The position numbers were made by a program, and so were the translations under genes. This document shows positions 46,896-56,163 of a DNA stretch of 64,000 nucleotides, one piece after another (the first letter of the stretch is position 1; the number at the start of each line of letters is the position of its first letter). Source of the stretch: Defluviitaleaceae bacterium (GTDB lineage Bacteria > Bacillota > Clostridia > Lachnospirales > WQUN01); the NCBI GenBank assembly GCA_009780585.1, contig WQZS01000011.1, positions 1 through 64,000 of the forward strand, given 5' to 3'. A model generated the notes under the pieces. That model was not told where the DNA came from. It made no database searches and saw only the letters and a program-made list of their open reading frames with translations.

Positions 46896-46923
46896 TTGCA
46901 AAATAAATTTTTTGTCATATAAT
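46896..46923 (+). promoter_or_regulatory. pyrG promoter
   Basis: TTGCAA (46896-46901) and a perfect TATAAT (46918-46923) are 16 bases apart. A second possible -35 (TTGACA, 46881) lies upstream. Transcription would begin at about 46930, just before the leader hairpin. Confidence 0.65.
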
Positions 46924-46934
46924 TGTAATAAACA

Positions 46935-46964
46935 GCTCGTCCCTTCGGGGCGGGCCGGTTTTTT
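46935..46964 (+). terminator. Leader terminator hairpin before pyrG
   Basis: GCTCGTCCC (46935-46943) can pair with GGGGCGGGC (46947-46955), including two G-T pairs, followed by CGG and six T residues. It lies between the promoter and the pyrG start, so it may be an attenuator. Confidence 0.6.
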
Positions 46965-46984
46965 GATTTCGCGGAGGGGATATT

Positions 46985-48595
46985 ATGCAAACCAAGTACA
47001 TCTTTATGACGGGCGGCGTGTGTTCGGGGTTGGGTAAGGGCATTACGGCCGCGTCGCTAGGGCGTTTGCTTAAGGCCCGCGGCTACCGCGTCACTATCCA
47101 AAAGTTCGAGCCCTATATCAATATGTTCCCAGGTTTGTTGAGCCCCTACCAGCACGGCGAGGTATTCGTCACCGAGGACGGCGCGGAATCGGACCTCGAC
47201 CTCGGCCACTACGAGCGCTTCATCGATGAAAACCTGAGCGTTAACAACAGCATTTCCGCGGGCAAAGTGTATTGGGAGGTTTTAAATAAGGAGCGCAAGG
47301 GCGTTTTCATGGGCAAAACCATCCAAATCATCCCCCACATCACCGACGCGATCAAATATTATATTTCCGGCAACCACGACGCCGACATCGTCATCACCGA
47401 AATCGGCGGAACCGTCGGCGACTTCGAAATACTGCCTTTCTTGGAAGCTATCCGCCAGTTCGGCGAGGATATCGGCTTCGAAAACGCCATGTACATCCAT
47501 CTTACGTTGGTGCCGTACCTCGATTTCGCGGGGGAACCGAAGACGAAGCCCTCCCAGCACTCGGTGAAGGAGCTGCGCTCGCTGGGCATCCGCCCCGACA
47601 TCCTCGTGTGCCGCACGCCCAAGCCGCTGGGTGAGGAAATGCGCAAGAAAATCTCCCAATTCTGCCACGTCAATCAAAATTGCATCATCGAAAATACAGA
47701 CGCCGATTGCCTCTACGAAGTCCCCCTCCTGTTAGAAAAGGAAAACTTCGCCCAAATCGTATGCGGCCGCCTGGGCCTTACCCCTCCCCCGCCCGACTTG
47801 GCCGAGTGGGAAGCCCTCACGCAAATTAAACCCACCCAAACCGTCACCATCGGCTTGGTGGGCAAATATGTGGAGTTTCGCGACGCTTATTACAGCGTGA
47901 CGGAAGCCTTCAAACACGCGGGTATCGCCAACCGCGCCAAGGTCAATATCGAATGGATTCACGCGGAGGAAATCAACGCCCACAACGCCCAAGAGCGCCT
48001 CCACGCCCTGGACGGCATCATCCTGCCCGGCGGCTACGGCGAACGCGGCGCGGACGGCCTCATACACGCCATCCGATACGCCCGCGAATCAAGGAAACCC
48101 ACCCTCGCTATCGGCCAAGGGATGCAATGCGCCCTCATCGAGTTCGCGCGCAACGTGGCTAACAACCCCGAGGCTGACAGCATGGAATTCAACCGCGAAA
48201 CCCCTTTCCCCATCATCGTCCCCATCGCCGCCAACATCGAGGAGGACGAAAAAATCGCCCCCCTGCGAAAAGGCGCGATCCCCATCAAACTTGCCCCCGA
48301 TTCCCTCTTAGCCGCCGCCTACGGCGAACTCCTCATCTACGAACGCTTCCGCCATAAGTACAAGATCAACAACCTTTTCCGTACGCTTCTCATGGATAGT
48401 AACCTGCACCTCGTCGGCCATTCCCCCGACGACCAAAACATCGAAGCCTTCGAACTGCCGCGCGGCACGCATCCGTGGTTCGTCGCTGTGCAGTTCCATC
48501 CGGAGTTTAAATCAAGGATGACAAGGCCGAGTCCGTTGTTTCGGGCGTTTGTGGGGGCTACACTCGATTCTTCAACTGGAAAACATACGCCATAA
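46985..48595 (+). CDS. pyrG: CTP synthase lacking the glutaminase nucleophile
   Basis: This 536-residue protein makes CTP from UTP, ATP and glutamine or ammonia. The synthase half is well kept (TGGVCSGLGKGI, SPYQHGEVFVTEDGAESDLDLGHYERF, EIGGTVGDFE). The C-terminal glutaminase has the PGGYGERG oxyanion loop and His505/Glu507 (QFHPEF), but the nucleophile motif GICLGMQ is AIGQGMQ: position 377 is Gly where Cys is required. Glutamine hydrolysis should fail and only free ammonia work, unless Cys382 or another residue substitutes. GCGGAGGGG precedes the ATG. The 3' end overlaps flhB by 38 bases. Confidence 0.93.
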   Translation: MQTKYIFMTGGVCSGLGKGITAASLGRLLKARGYRVTIQKFEPYINMFPGLLSPYQHGEVFVTEDGAESDLDLGHYERFIDENLSVNNSISAGKVYWEVLNKERKGVFMGKTIQIIPHITDAIKYYISGNHDADIVITEIGGTVGDFEILPFLEAIRQFGEDIGFENAMYIHLTLVPYLDFAGEPKTKPSQHSVKELRSLGIRPDILVCRTPKPLGEEMRKKISQFCHVNQNCIIENTDADCLYEVPLLLEKENFAQIVCGRLGLTPPPPDLAEWEALTQIKPTQTVTIGLVGKYVEFRDAYYSVTEAFKHAGIANRAKVNIEWIHAEEINAHNAQERLHALDGIILPGGYGERGADGLIHAIRYARESRKPTLAIGQGMQCALIEFARNVANNPEADSMEFNRETPFPIIVPIAANIEEDEKIAPLRKGAIPIKLAPDSLLAAAYGELLIYERFRHKYKINNLFRTLLMDSNLHLVGHSPDDQNIEAFELPRGTHPWFVAVQFHPEFKSRMTRPSPLFRAFVGATLDSSTGKHTP

Positions 48596-49670
48596 TCTCC
48601 GCAACAGCCACGTACAATTCTTCCGGTATTTCCTTATCCAACTCCACATCATTATAAATAGCCCGCGCCAGCGGCGGGTTTTCGACGATGGTGATGCCGT
48701 TTTCGATGCCCGCTTCTCTTATACGCCGCGCCATGAAGTCCACGCCCTTGGCGACGAGGATGGGCGCGGTCAACGCACCCAGGATGTCGTATTTGAGCGC
48801 GACGGCGTAGTGCGTGGGGTTGGTGATGATGACGTCCGCCTTGGGTACGTTTTGCATCATGCGGCGCATACTTACCTCGCGCATTTTTTGGCGGATTTTG
48901 CCTTTTATTAAGGGATTACCCTCCATTTGTTTGTATTCTTCCTTTACCTCGTGCTTGGTCATACGGAGGTCCTTTGCGTGCTTCCAACGGGTAAAGCCGA
49001 AGTCAAGCGCCGCAACGAAGAGGTATAATGCGCCGATCGCCAGCCCCATGTTAATGACCAGGTTGCCGATGCTAGCCGTCGCCAGCCCCAATTCCATGAA
49101 AAGGAGCGTCGGCAGAAGCTCCTCCACCGCGTTCGAAATCATGATAAAAACCACCGTGCCGATTACGCCCAGTTTTAATAACGATTTCAATAAGTTCATC
49201 AGACTTTGCAGCGATATGATTTTTTTAAAGCCCTTTATGGGGTTTAGCTTCGAAAATTTGGGTTGTAACGGTTTGGACGTTATTTTCCAGCCTACCTGTA
49301 CCACGTTGGTTACGACCCCGACGAGAAACGCCACCATAAACAGCGGCGCGCACATTAACAGGACTTGGCCAAACACCCACGCCACATGCCGCGCCATGCT
49401 CACCCGCTCAAACGCTTCCAAGCTGGTGGGTATCGCCGAATAATGGGAATAGAACAGCCCGATAGACCCGTCCGCGATATACCCCGCGAACATCCGTAGT
49501 GCGGCGAACATCGCCAACAGCATAAACGCCGTGCTAACCTCTTGGCTTTTCGCTACTTGGCCTTCCTCGCGGGCCTTTTGTTTTTTTCGGGGCGTCGCCT
49601 TCTCCGTTTTCTCCGAACCGCCGCTGTCGGCGAAGAAGCGCAGGTTTAACGGGATATATAATTTTCTCAT
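48558..49670 (-). CDS. flhB: Flagellar export switch protein FlhB
   Basis: This 370-residue protein has four membrane helices followed by a cytosolic domain with the self-cleavage motif NPTHYAVAL. Cleavage switches export from rod/hook to filament subunits. A short basic N-terminus (KTEKATPRKKQKAREEGQVA) is typical. Its start overlaps fliR by four bases. It is the last flagellar gene of this cluster in the window; flhA is not to its left. Confidence 0.96.
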   Translation of the reverse strand: MRKLYIPLNLRFFADSGGSEKTEKATPRKKQKAREEGQVAKSQEVSTAFMLLAMFAALRMFAGYIADGSIGLFYSHYSAIPTSLEAFERVSMARHVAWVFGQVLLMCAPLFMVAFLVGVVTNVVQVGWKITSKPLQPKFSKLNPIKGFKKIISLQSLMNLLKSLLKLGVIGTVVFIMISNAVEELLPTLLFMELGLATASIGNLVINMGLAIGALYLFVAALDFGFTRWKHAKDLRMTKHEVKEEYKQMEGNPLIKGKIRQKMREVSMRRMMQNVPKADVIITNPTHYAVALKYDILGALTAPILVAKGVDFMARRIREAGIENGITIVENPPLARAIYNDVELDKEIPEELYVAVAEIMAYVFQLKNRV

Positions 49671-50476
49671 AGGTTATACGGCCTCAATCCCCAAATAATC
49701 TCCCCCAGCGAATCGTATGCCATAGTAAATAAATATCGGTAAATACGGTTCACCGGCCCCGCCATGGTCGTCAGAAGCAGGAAGAACCCGACGAGGATCT
49801 TCAACGGCATCCCCACGACGAATACGTTCATTTGCGGCGCGGCCTTTACCATAACGCCCAGCGCCACGTTTATGACGGTCAGCGCGCCAATGATGGGCAG
49901 CGCGATTTGTACCCCCATCACGACGAACGCCGTCATTTGCGCTATGATAAATTGGACCACGGGTTGGTTACCCAGGATATGCGCCGCACCGATGGGCAAT
50001 ATTTCAAAGCTGATCATAAACGCCCACATAAAATTCGCCAGCCCGTCCGTCACTATCATCAGGGCCATGATCGCCATAAAAAAAAGGTTACCCACGATGG
50101 GCACCTGTATTTGTAAAAGCGGGTCAACCATATTCACCATGGCAAGCCCCATCATAAAGTCGATGACTTGCCCCGCGTACAGGATAATGCTGAACACGAA
50201 ATAGATGATATAACTCATCATCAGCCCCGCGAGGAATTCCGTCAATATGGTCAGCACAAACGCGGGTATCGTCTCCGTTGCCACGACCGCCGTTACGATC
50301 CCCGAAGAAAATATCGACGCGCCCACGACCACCGCCAGCAATAAACGTACCAGCATTGGGATACTCATACCCGATATTACCGGCAGGAAAATAAAAAACG
50401 CCAGCGTCCGCACCAGCACCAGCATGAAGACATCGATTTGATCGTAAAACGCCGCGATTATCGGGAGGGATTCCAT
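49667..50476 (-). CDS. fliR: Flagellar export gate protein FliR
   Basis: This 269-residue protein is strongly hydrophobic with about six membrane segments. It forms part of the FliPQR export gate. FIFLPVISGMSIPMLVRLLLA near the N-terminus and QVIDFMMGLAMVNMVDP are family features. It starts 4 bases after fliQ and overlaps flhB. Confidence 0.95.
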   Translation of the reverse strand: MESLPIIAAFYDQIDVFMLVLVRTLAFFIFLPVISGMSIPMLVRLLLAVVVGASIFSSGIVTAVVATETIPAFVLTILTEFLAGLMMSYIIYFVFSIILYAGQVIDFMMGLAMVNMVDPLLQIQVPIVGNLFFMAIMALMIVTDGLANFMWAFMISFEILPIGAAHILGNQPVVQFIIAQMTAFVVMGVQIALPIIGALTVINVALGVMVKAAPQMNVFVVGMPLKILVGFFLLLTTMAGPVNRIYRYLFTMAYDSLGEIIWGLRPYNL

Positions 50477-50480
50477 CCCT

Positions 50481-50759
50481 TTATCCCATCCCTTGGATAA
50501 AAGCCATCACAAAATGGAAATAACGTGTCAACCGCTCCAGCATATACGGCCCGAAGAACACCAGCGACCCCAGCACCGCCAATATCTTGGGGATAAACGC
50601 CAGCGTCGGTTCCTGTATGCTTGTCACGGTTTGGAATATAGCCATGATCAAACCCGCGATAAGCCCCATCGCCAGCGGCGGCGCGGCTACCCACATGACC
50701 GTCACCAAGCCTTCGGTGATTAAATCGAGTATCGTCGCGTCCGTAATCACGTCAGCCAC
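50481..50759 (-). CDS. fliQ: Flagellar export gate protein FliQ
   Basis: This 92-residue protein has two membrane helices and the typical VAAPPLAMGLIAGLIMAIFQ...TSIQEPTLAFIPK core. It packs around FliP and FliR in the export gate. It overlaps the end of fliP by 8 bases. Confidence 0.96.
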   Translation of the reverse strand: MADVITDATILDLITEGLVTVMWVAAPPLAMGLIAGLIMAIFQTVTSIQEPTLAFIPKILAVLGSLVFFGPYMLERLTRYFHFVMAFIQGMG

Positions 50760-51678
50760 CGCCCCTGAATGTCAATAGCATATTTCGGATATACGTCCCC
50801 CAACCTCCCGACATAATGAACAGCATAATTTTAAACGGCAGCGAAATCATCGCGGGGGGCAGCATCATCATACCCATCGCCATCAATACGCTCGCCACCA
50901 CCATATCGATGACGATAAACGGCAGGTAAATCATAAACCCGATAATAAACCCCCACGTCAGTTCCCCCAGGATAAACGCGGGTATCAATACGAAATTGGG
51001 AATCCCATCGCCAAATACATATCCTTCCTCCGGGTCGCCGGGTACATATTCCGTCCCCGAAAGGTCGAAGAAAAGCTGGACGTAACGTTCGTTACTGGCA
51101 ACCTGCGCCAACATGAAGCTCCGTATCGGCCGCATCCCCTCTTCGAACGCGACCTCAAAAGTGATTTCGCCCCGGCTGTAGGGCTGCAAGGCGTTATTGT
51201 TCAAATCCCGGAAGGTCGGCGTCATGATAAAAATCGTGAGGAACAAAGCGATCCCGATCAGCACCTGGTTGGGCGGCATTTGCTGGGTCGCCATCGCCTG
51301 CCGCAAGAACGATAATGCAATAATAATCCGCGTAAAGCCCGTCATCAGGAGCAGCAGCGAAGGTGCCAGCGCGATCAGGCTCATCAGGAATAATATCTGT
51401 AACGCCGACGAAACCTCCTGCGGGTCTTCCGAGCCTTCCCACAGTACGTTTAACCCCGGCCAGTTACCCTCGGGGAATACCTGCGAGGGCGACCATTCCG
51501 GCGGAGGTGTCACAATAACCGTCGCGGGCGTAGGCACCGGGGTGGGCATGGCCGCGTTCGCCCCCATCGGGAGTAAAAGCGCAATACAAACCACAAAAAA
51601 AAGCAAGTACATGAGACCTTGCTTCCCACGCGTTTGCCCTGTAACCTGATTTGCGGTTTTATTCATCCTTGCGGTCAT
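50752..51678 (-). CDS. fliP: Flagellar export gate protein FliP
   Basis: The protein is about 308 residues and has an N-terminal signal-peptide-like helix (GLMYLLFFVVCIALLLPMGANA), as FliP usually does. Conserved segments are TSFTRIIIALSFLRQAM and GFMIYLPFIVIDMVVASVLMAMGMMMLPP. The start is uncertain: ATG 51678 has AAGG nine bases upstream, while 51666 and 51687 are also in frame. It overlaps fliO. Confidence 0.95.
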   Translation of the reverse strand: MTARMNKTANQVTGQTRGKQGLMYLLFFVVCIALLLPMGANAAMPTPVPTPATVIVTPPPEWSPSQVFPEGNWPGLNVLWEGSEDPQEVSSALQILFLMSLIALAPSLLLLMTGFTRIIIALSFLRQAMATQQMPPNQVLIGIALFLTIFIMTPTFRDLNNNALQPYSRGEITFEVAFEEGMRPIRSFMLAQVASNERYVQLFFDLSGTEYVPGDPEEGYVFGDGIPNFVLIPAFILGELTWGFIIGFMIYLPFIVIDMVVASVLMAMGMMMLPPAMISLPFKIMLFIMSGGWGTYIRNMLLTFRGGG

Positions 51679-52075
51679 CCATCTCATCCTTAGCCCCGCC
51701 GCCGGACGGCATATATCGTTCCAATATCTTTTTAAAGGAATCCCTTATCGGCGGGAGCGGCTCGATTGCCTTCACTTGTGTTTCGTCCAGCTCCGCCAGC
51801 ACCGTTATCTGTTCCTTTGTTACCCCAATCACCAGGTATTTATCCCCCGCGCGTACCAATTGCACCATATTTTGCGAGCCCACGACGATGCTTTCCATCA
51901 GTTGCAAATTACCCGACGCGCCCCCGCGTCCCTTTACCCGCCCCATCAACCGCAAAATAAAGTAGCAAAACAATATGATGAAGCCCATAACCAAAAGGAT
52001 ATAAAAAAACGAGCCAAACAACGCTAGCGTACCGCCACCGCTCGGCCCGTCCGTGGACAACATAAGTATCTCCAT
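51659..52075 (-). CDS. fliO: Flagellar biosynthesis protein FliO
   Basis: This 138-residue protein has one membrane helix (LFGSFFYILLVMGFIILFCYFI) and a cytosolic tail with the FliO pattern LMESIVVGSQNMVQLVRAGDKYLVIGVT. FliO helps assemble FliP into the export gate. It is placed, as usual, between cheY and fliP. Confidence 0.9.
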   Translation of the reverse strand: MEILMLSTDGPSGGGTLALFGSFFYILLVMGFIILFCYFILRLMGRVKGRGGASGNLQLMESIVVGSQNMVQLVRAGDKYLVIGVTKEQITVLAELDETQVKAIEPLPPIRDSFKKILERYMPSGGGAKDEMDDRKDE

Positions 52076-52088
52076 GGTTACGGCGATA

Positions 52089-52454
52089 TTATCCGATTAC
52101 TTTCTTCACCGCTTCCAGCACCCTGTCGGGTTGGAAGGGCTTGACGATAAAGTCCCTCGCCCCCGCCTGTATCGATTCGATTACCATAGCCTGTTGGCCC
52201 ATCGCCGAACACATGATAATCAACGCCGCCGGGTCCGCGGCTTTGATACCCTTCGCCGCGGCGATCCCGTCCATTTCCGGCATGGTTATATCCAGTATGC
52301 AAAGACCGGGTTTTAATTCCTTAAATTTTTCGATGGCTTTAACGCCATTTTCGGCCTCACCGATAACGTTGTACCCGTTTTTGGTGAGGATATCCTTTAG
52401 CATCATCCGCATGAAAGCCGCATCATCCACCAAAAGAATCGTCTTGTCAGCCAT
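52089..52454 (-). CDS. cheY: CheY-like chemotaxis response regulator in the flagellar operon
   Basis: This 121-residue single receiver has Asp10-Asp11, phospho-acceptor Asp55 (CILDITMPEMDG), the switch Ser (MCSA) and Lys in VKPF. ATG 52454 is chosen because GGAG lies 8 bases upstream; a longer frame starts at 52463. Phosphorylated CheY would bind FliM and FliY, encoded just upstream, and change flagellar rotation. Confidence 0.92.
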   Translation of the reverse strand: MADKTILLVDDAAFMRMMLKDILTKNGYNVIGEAENGVKAIEKFKELKPGLCILDITMPEMDGIAAAKGIKAADPAALIIMCSAMGQQAMVIESIQAGARDFIVKPFQPDRVLEAVKKVIG

Positions 52455-52495
52455 TACGTTCACTCCCTTAAATATCTGATGCCTGCATGAGGCGT

Positions 52496-53773
52496 TTAAA
52501 TCCTTTTTTCCACGCTTACGATGTCCGTGATGCGGATACCGAAGTTTTCGTCGATAACGACGACTTCGCCTTTTGCTACAAACTTACCGTTTACTAATAT
52601 ATCTATGGGTTCGCCCGCCATACGGTCCAAGGTGATGACCGTGCCGGGGGAGAATTCCAATATATCCTGAATACTCTTGGTCGTGCGTCCCAACTCCACC
52701 GTTATTTCCAACGGTACGTCCATGATGATGCCCATATTTTCCTTTTGTTGGAATACCGCGTTGTAATCCAGCGGTTGGAAAGCGGCGGGCTGTACGTTTG
52801 GCGGCGGCGCGAACTGGTGCGGCGGCGGGGGTGCGGCGTATTGCTGTGGCGGCGGCGCGTAGTACATGGGCTGCGGTTGGGGCGCGCCGTAATCCGGCGG
52901 CGGCGCGTACATGGGTTGCGGCGGCGGTGCTTGTTGGGGCGGGGGTGCCGCGGGTTGGGGCGGGGGCGTAACGGGCTGCGGCGCGGGGGCCGGAGGCGGC
53001 GGCGGCGCGGCGGCCGCCGGGGCGGATGTACCCATCATATCGCCTTGCAGCTTTACGACCATGTCCCTCGCGAAATCGATCGGTAATATCTGCATGATTT
53101 CCGAATCGATCAGCGTACCTATTTCCATCCTAAACGAAACACATGCCAGCAATTCATCGGGCGCGAACTCAACGGTTTTAAGGAAGTCGTCCTTTTGGAA
53201 CTCCAGCATAAACGGCATGGGCGTGTTGATGTCCACTTTTTCCTTGATCATGGAGGAAAGCGAAGTAGCCGACGAACCGACCATTTGGTTCATGGCTTCG
53301 CCGATCGCGCTCATGTCGATTTCGTTGAGCTCGAACGGGTCAACGATATCCCCCGTACCACCCATCATCAAATCCGCGATGATTTTAACATCACGGTCTT
53401 TTAAAATCAATATATTCGAACCTTTTAACCCCGCGCGGTAATCCACACGGATTCCCACACAAGGACGGTCGTAGCTGTTGGAGAGTGAACCCCAATCCAA
53501 CACCCGTACTTTGGGGGTGGTTATCGTCACCTTTTGATTGAGCAGCGCAAACAAAGTCGTCGAAGCCGTGCCCATGCTTATGTTGCCGATTTCGCCCAGG
53601 GCATCGCATTGGTCGGGGGTAAACACTTCTTCCGCCCGATCCACGATTTCGCCCTTGGTTAAGGGTAACGGGGGGGCCGGAGCTTCTTCCTGTTCGGGCG
53701 CCGCGTTATCCGCATCCGCCAACATACCGCCAAGTAACGCATCCAGTTCAGCTTGAGAAAGCATATCGCCCAT
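52496..53773 (-). CDS. fliY: Flagellar switch protein FliY with Pro-rich linker
   Basis: This 425-residue protein combines an N-terminal CheY-binding helix (SQAELDALLG), a CheC-like phosphatase domain (about 45-245, with two EIGNI/EAMNQ motifs) and a C-terminal FliN/SpoA domain (about 345-425). Between them lies a Pro/Gln/Tyr-rich linker of about 90 residues. It forms the rotor C-ring and dephosphorylates CheY. FliY of this kind is typical of Firmicutes and replaces FliN. It overlaps the fliM stop. Confidence 0.95.
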   Translation of the reverse strand: MGDMLSQAELDALLGGMLADADNAAPEQEEAPAPPLPLTKGEIVDRAEEVFTPDQCDALGEIGNISMGTASTTLFALLNQKVTITTPKVRVLDWGSLSNSYDRPCVGIRVDYRAGLKGSNILILKDRDVKIIADLMMGGTGDIVDPFELNEIDMSAIGEAMNQMVGSSATSLSSMIKEKVDINTPMPFMLEFQKDDFLKTVEFAPDELLACVSFRMEIGTLIDSEIMQILPIDFARDMVVKLQGDMMGTSAPAAAAPPPPPAPAPQPVTPPPQPAAPPPQQAPPPQPMYAPPPDYGAPQPQPMYYAPPPQQYAAPPPPHQFAPPPNVQPAAFQPLDYNAVFQQKENMGIIMDVPLEITVELGRTTKSIQDILEFSPGTVITLDRMAGEPIDILVNGKFVAKGEVVVIDENFGIRITDIVSVEKRI

Positions 53774-54768
53774 TACTTCGTATCCTCCCTCTCGATCAGA
53801 GCCGTAATCTGTACTGCATATTTACCGCGGTTCGTTCCCGGTTTTGCGTGGAACTTTTGCATGGAACCCACCTTAATAATCAAGTCGGAATCGGTATAAC
53901 TATCCAACGGGATAACATCGCCAACCTGCAAATTAACGAATTCGTTTACCATTACCTGTGTCCTACCCACTACGGCCGATACCGGAACGAAGGCTTTTTC
54001 CAGTTCCTCCGTCAGTTTCTCCCGGTAGACGGCCGTATCGTCCTGCCGCCTGCGCGTGTCATATGAGAAGCGCGCGTACAGCCTATCCATGATCGGTTCG
54101 AGCATCAAATGCGGCAAACAGAACGACAGGGTGCCTTCCGCCGAGCCGATTTTAATGTTTAACAGTACCAAAGCCACAAAATCCGTAGGGGCGATGATTT
54201 GCGCGAATTGGGGGTTGGTTTCAATTTTCTCCAAACGCGGGCGGATAGGGATGATATTTTCCCACGGTTCGGGCAAAAAATTGAGCATTTGCAACATCAC
54301 CCGCTCCAGGAGGATTTTTTCCACTTCGGAAAACTCCCGCAGCTTCCTGAGCCCAAACCCCGGCCCGCCCAAAATCCTATCTATTATAGCATATCCTACA
54401 TTACTCGACATCTCTACGATTATCGAACCGCCGGAAAGCGGCTGAAGCTCCACGATCGCCAATATACACGGGCTGGACAACGCCACGTTAAAGTCACGGT
54501 ACATGATCGCTTCCGAGTTGACGACGTCGATCGTGGCGGATGTACGTAAATACCCCGTCATAAACGATGTTACGTTGCGGGCGAAGTTTTCGAATATGTT
54601 TTCAAGGGTCCTTAACTGATCCCTATTGAATTTTTGGGGATTGGCCCAATCGTAGAGACGCGCTTCCTTTGCCGCTGATTCCAACGGCATGATGGTATCT
54701 GCGGCGTCGCCCGAATTCATTTGTTCCAGTAGGGCATCAATCTCAGCTTGAGATAATATATCTCCCAA
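53773..54768 (-). CDS. fliM: Flagellar motor switch protein FliM
   Basis: This 331-residue protein has the N-terminal CheY-P-binding peptide (LSQAEIDALLEQ), a central domain (about 45-230, containing GGSIIVEMSSNVGYAIIDRILGGPG) and a C-terminal SpoA domain. Together with FliY and FliG it sets rotation direction. It lies 18 bases after fliL. Confidence 0.97.
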   Translation of the reverse strand: MGDILSQAEIDALLEQMNSGDAADTIMPLESAAKEARLYDWANPQKFNRDQLRTLENIFENFARNVTSFMTGYLRTSATIDVVNSEAIMYRDFNVALSSPCILAIVELQPLSGGSIIVEMSSNVGYAIIDRILGGPGFGLRKLREFSEVEKILLERVMLQMLNFLPEPWENIIPIRPRLEKIETNPQFAQIIAPTDFVALVLLNIKIGSAEGTLSFCLPHLMLEPIMDRLYARFSYDTRRRQDDTAVYREKLTEELEKAFVPVSAVVGRTQVMVNEFVNLQVGDVIPLDSYTDSDLIIKVGSMQKFHAKPGTNRGKYAVQITALIEREDTK

Positions 54769-54786
54769 GAAAAATCACCTGCCTAT

Positions 54787-55278
54787 CTAGGGGATGGCCC
54801 AATTGGGTGTACTGATGGCTACGACGATCGGGCCGTATTCGATCTGCAACCGCGCCAATATCCGTTCCTCGATGGCGGCCCGCCCTTCGGGTGTTTTCGC
54901 CTCCGCGTAGGTGGTGGCGAAAAGCACTTCGTTGGCGATGGTCCTGGCCCTTTGGAAGCCGAAGTTAACGTTGAAATCGTCCATTTCCCTGCGGGGTACG
55001 GTCGTATCGACACCTACTAAGATCGTAGTGACGATAAAGGCGTTCCTTCCCTGCGGGCCGTCCAATAAATTGGTACGGATTTCTTCCAGCTCCCGGGTCC
55101 AATCAACGTCTTCGGGCATAAGGATTTTAACCGGTGTCGTGCGGGGGGCGTCGATTTCCTCGCCGCTGCCGCCGAAGGCGTTGACCAAATAAATCGTAAC
55201 CACTACCACCGTGGCCAAAAGCAGTACAAGCAAGGCGATTATGACCAGCATTAAGGGGCTGCCTTTGCTCTTTTCCAT
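54787..55278 (-). CDS. fliL: Flagellar basal-body protein FliL
   Basis: This 163-residue protein has a single N-terminal membrane helix (PLMLVIIALLVLLLATVVVVTIYLV) and a periplasmic-type domain. FliL surrounds the stator and raises torque. The position between motB and fliM supports the call. Confidence 0.88.
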   Translation of the reverse strand: MEKSKGSPLMLVIIALLVLLLATVVVVTIYLVNAFGGSGEEIDAPRTTPVKILMPEDVDWTRELEEIRTNLLDGPQGRNAFIVTTILVGVDTTVPRREMDDFNVNFGFQRARTIANEVLFATTYAEAKTPEGRAAIEERILARLQIEYGPIVVAISTPNWAIP

Positions 55279-55305
55279 AGTGTTCTCCTTACCTACTTCT
55301 ATATT

Positions 55306-56163
55306 TTACAGGCCCGGGATTTGGAACGGCGGTGCGGGTACGGGCCTTGTGGTGGTTTCGGTGAGGGCGGTGAATATCTTTATTTCCACGCGCCTGTTGT
55401 TTGCCCTGCCTTCGGGTGTGTCGTTGGTGTCGGTGGGATGGTGTTCGCCCATTCCGGTCGCTTGTATCATATCCGGGGGCACGCTCCACACATCCACCAA
55501 ATGCCTTACCACGGAAGACGCCCGCGCGGCCGACAATCCCCAGTTATCCACAAACGGGCTGCCGGGGGCCATGGGTACGTTATCCGCGTGGCCTTCTACC
55601 ACGATGGTATGGCCCTGTACGGCGTAATCCAAAATAGCCGGAGCCATACGGTCGATCATTTCGATCGCGGGGGGCAACAAACCGGGTTGACCGGGCTGGA
55701 AATGCGCGCGGTCATACATAACGATACGTACATAGGAAGCATCCTCCGGAACGAAAACACCTATATCCCCGGGTTGGCCCGGTACGTCGGTTATATCGTA
55801 GGGTGCCAAATACGTACGGAACGCGCTTGCCATAATCGCCGCGATTTGCCCTTGGGTAAGCACGGGCGTATCGGGGGGGAGTTCGCCCGCGATATTCGGC
55901 GTGGGTATGGGTACCGACAAATCACCGGGCGGCGGGGGGTATTCGAACATCGACGGATCGTTGAAGATACTGTCCCCCGCACCCCTGCCGAAGTTTTCCC
56001 CTTGGATGCCTTGTAAGAATTCCTGGAATTTAGCCTCGTCCACTTGCGCCATGGTAAACAGCAGGATAAAAAACACCATAAGCACCGTTACCATGTCGGC
56101 GTAGCTGGCGAACCAACCGGGCAAAACCATCTTCGCGCCTTGCTCTTTCTTTTTTCCCTTCAC
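55306..56163 (-). CDS. motB: Flagellar stator protein MotB
   Basis: This 285-residue protein has a basic N-terminus and one membrane helix with the proton-carrying Asp in WFASYADMVTVLMVFFILLF. The C-terminal OmpA-like peptidoglycan-binding domain contains VEGHADNVP and NWGLSAARASSVV. A Pro/Gly-rich plug region lies between. Its start overlaps the motA stop by one base. Confidence 0.95.
   Translation of the reverse strand: MKGKKKEQGAKMVLPGWFASYADMVTVLMVFFILLFTMAQVDEAKFQEFLQGIQGENFGRGAGDSIFNDPSMFEYPPPPGDLSVPIPTPNIAGELPPDTPVLTQGQIAAIMASAFRTYLAPYDITDVPGQPGDIGVFVPEDASYVRIVMYDRAHFQPGQPGLLPPAIEMIDRMAPAILDYAVQGHTIVVEGHADNVPMAPGSPFVDNWGLSAARASSVVRHLVDVWSVPPDMIQATGMGEHHPTDTNDTPEGRANNRRVEIKIFTALTETTTRPVPAPPFQIPGL

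Noticed and set aside
52911-53441. Gly-rich open frame on the plus strand
   Set aside because: It is the complement of the Pro-rich linker of fliY.
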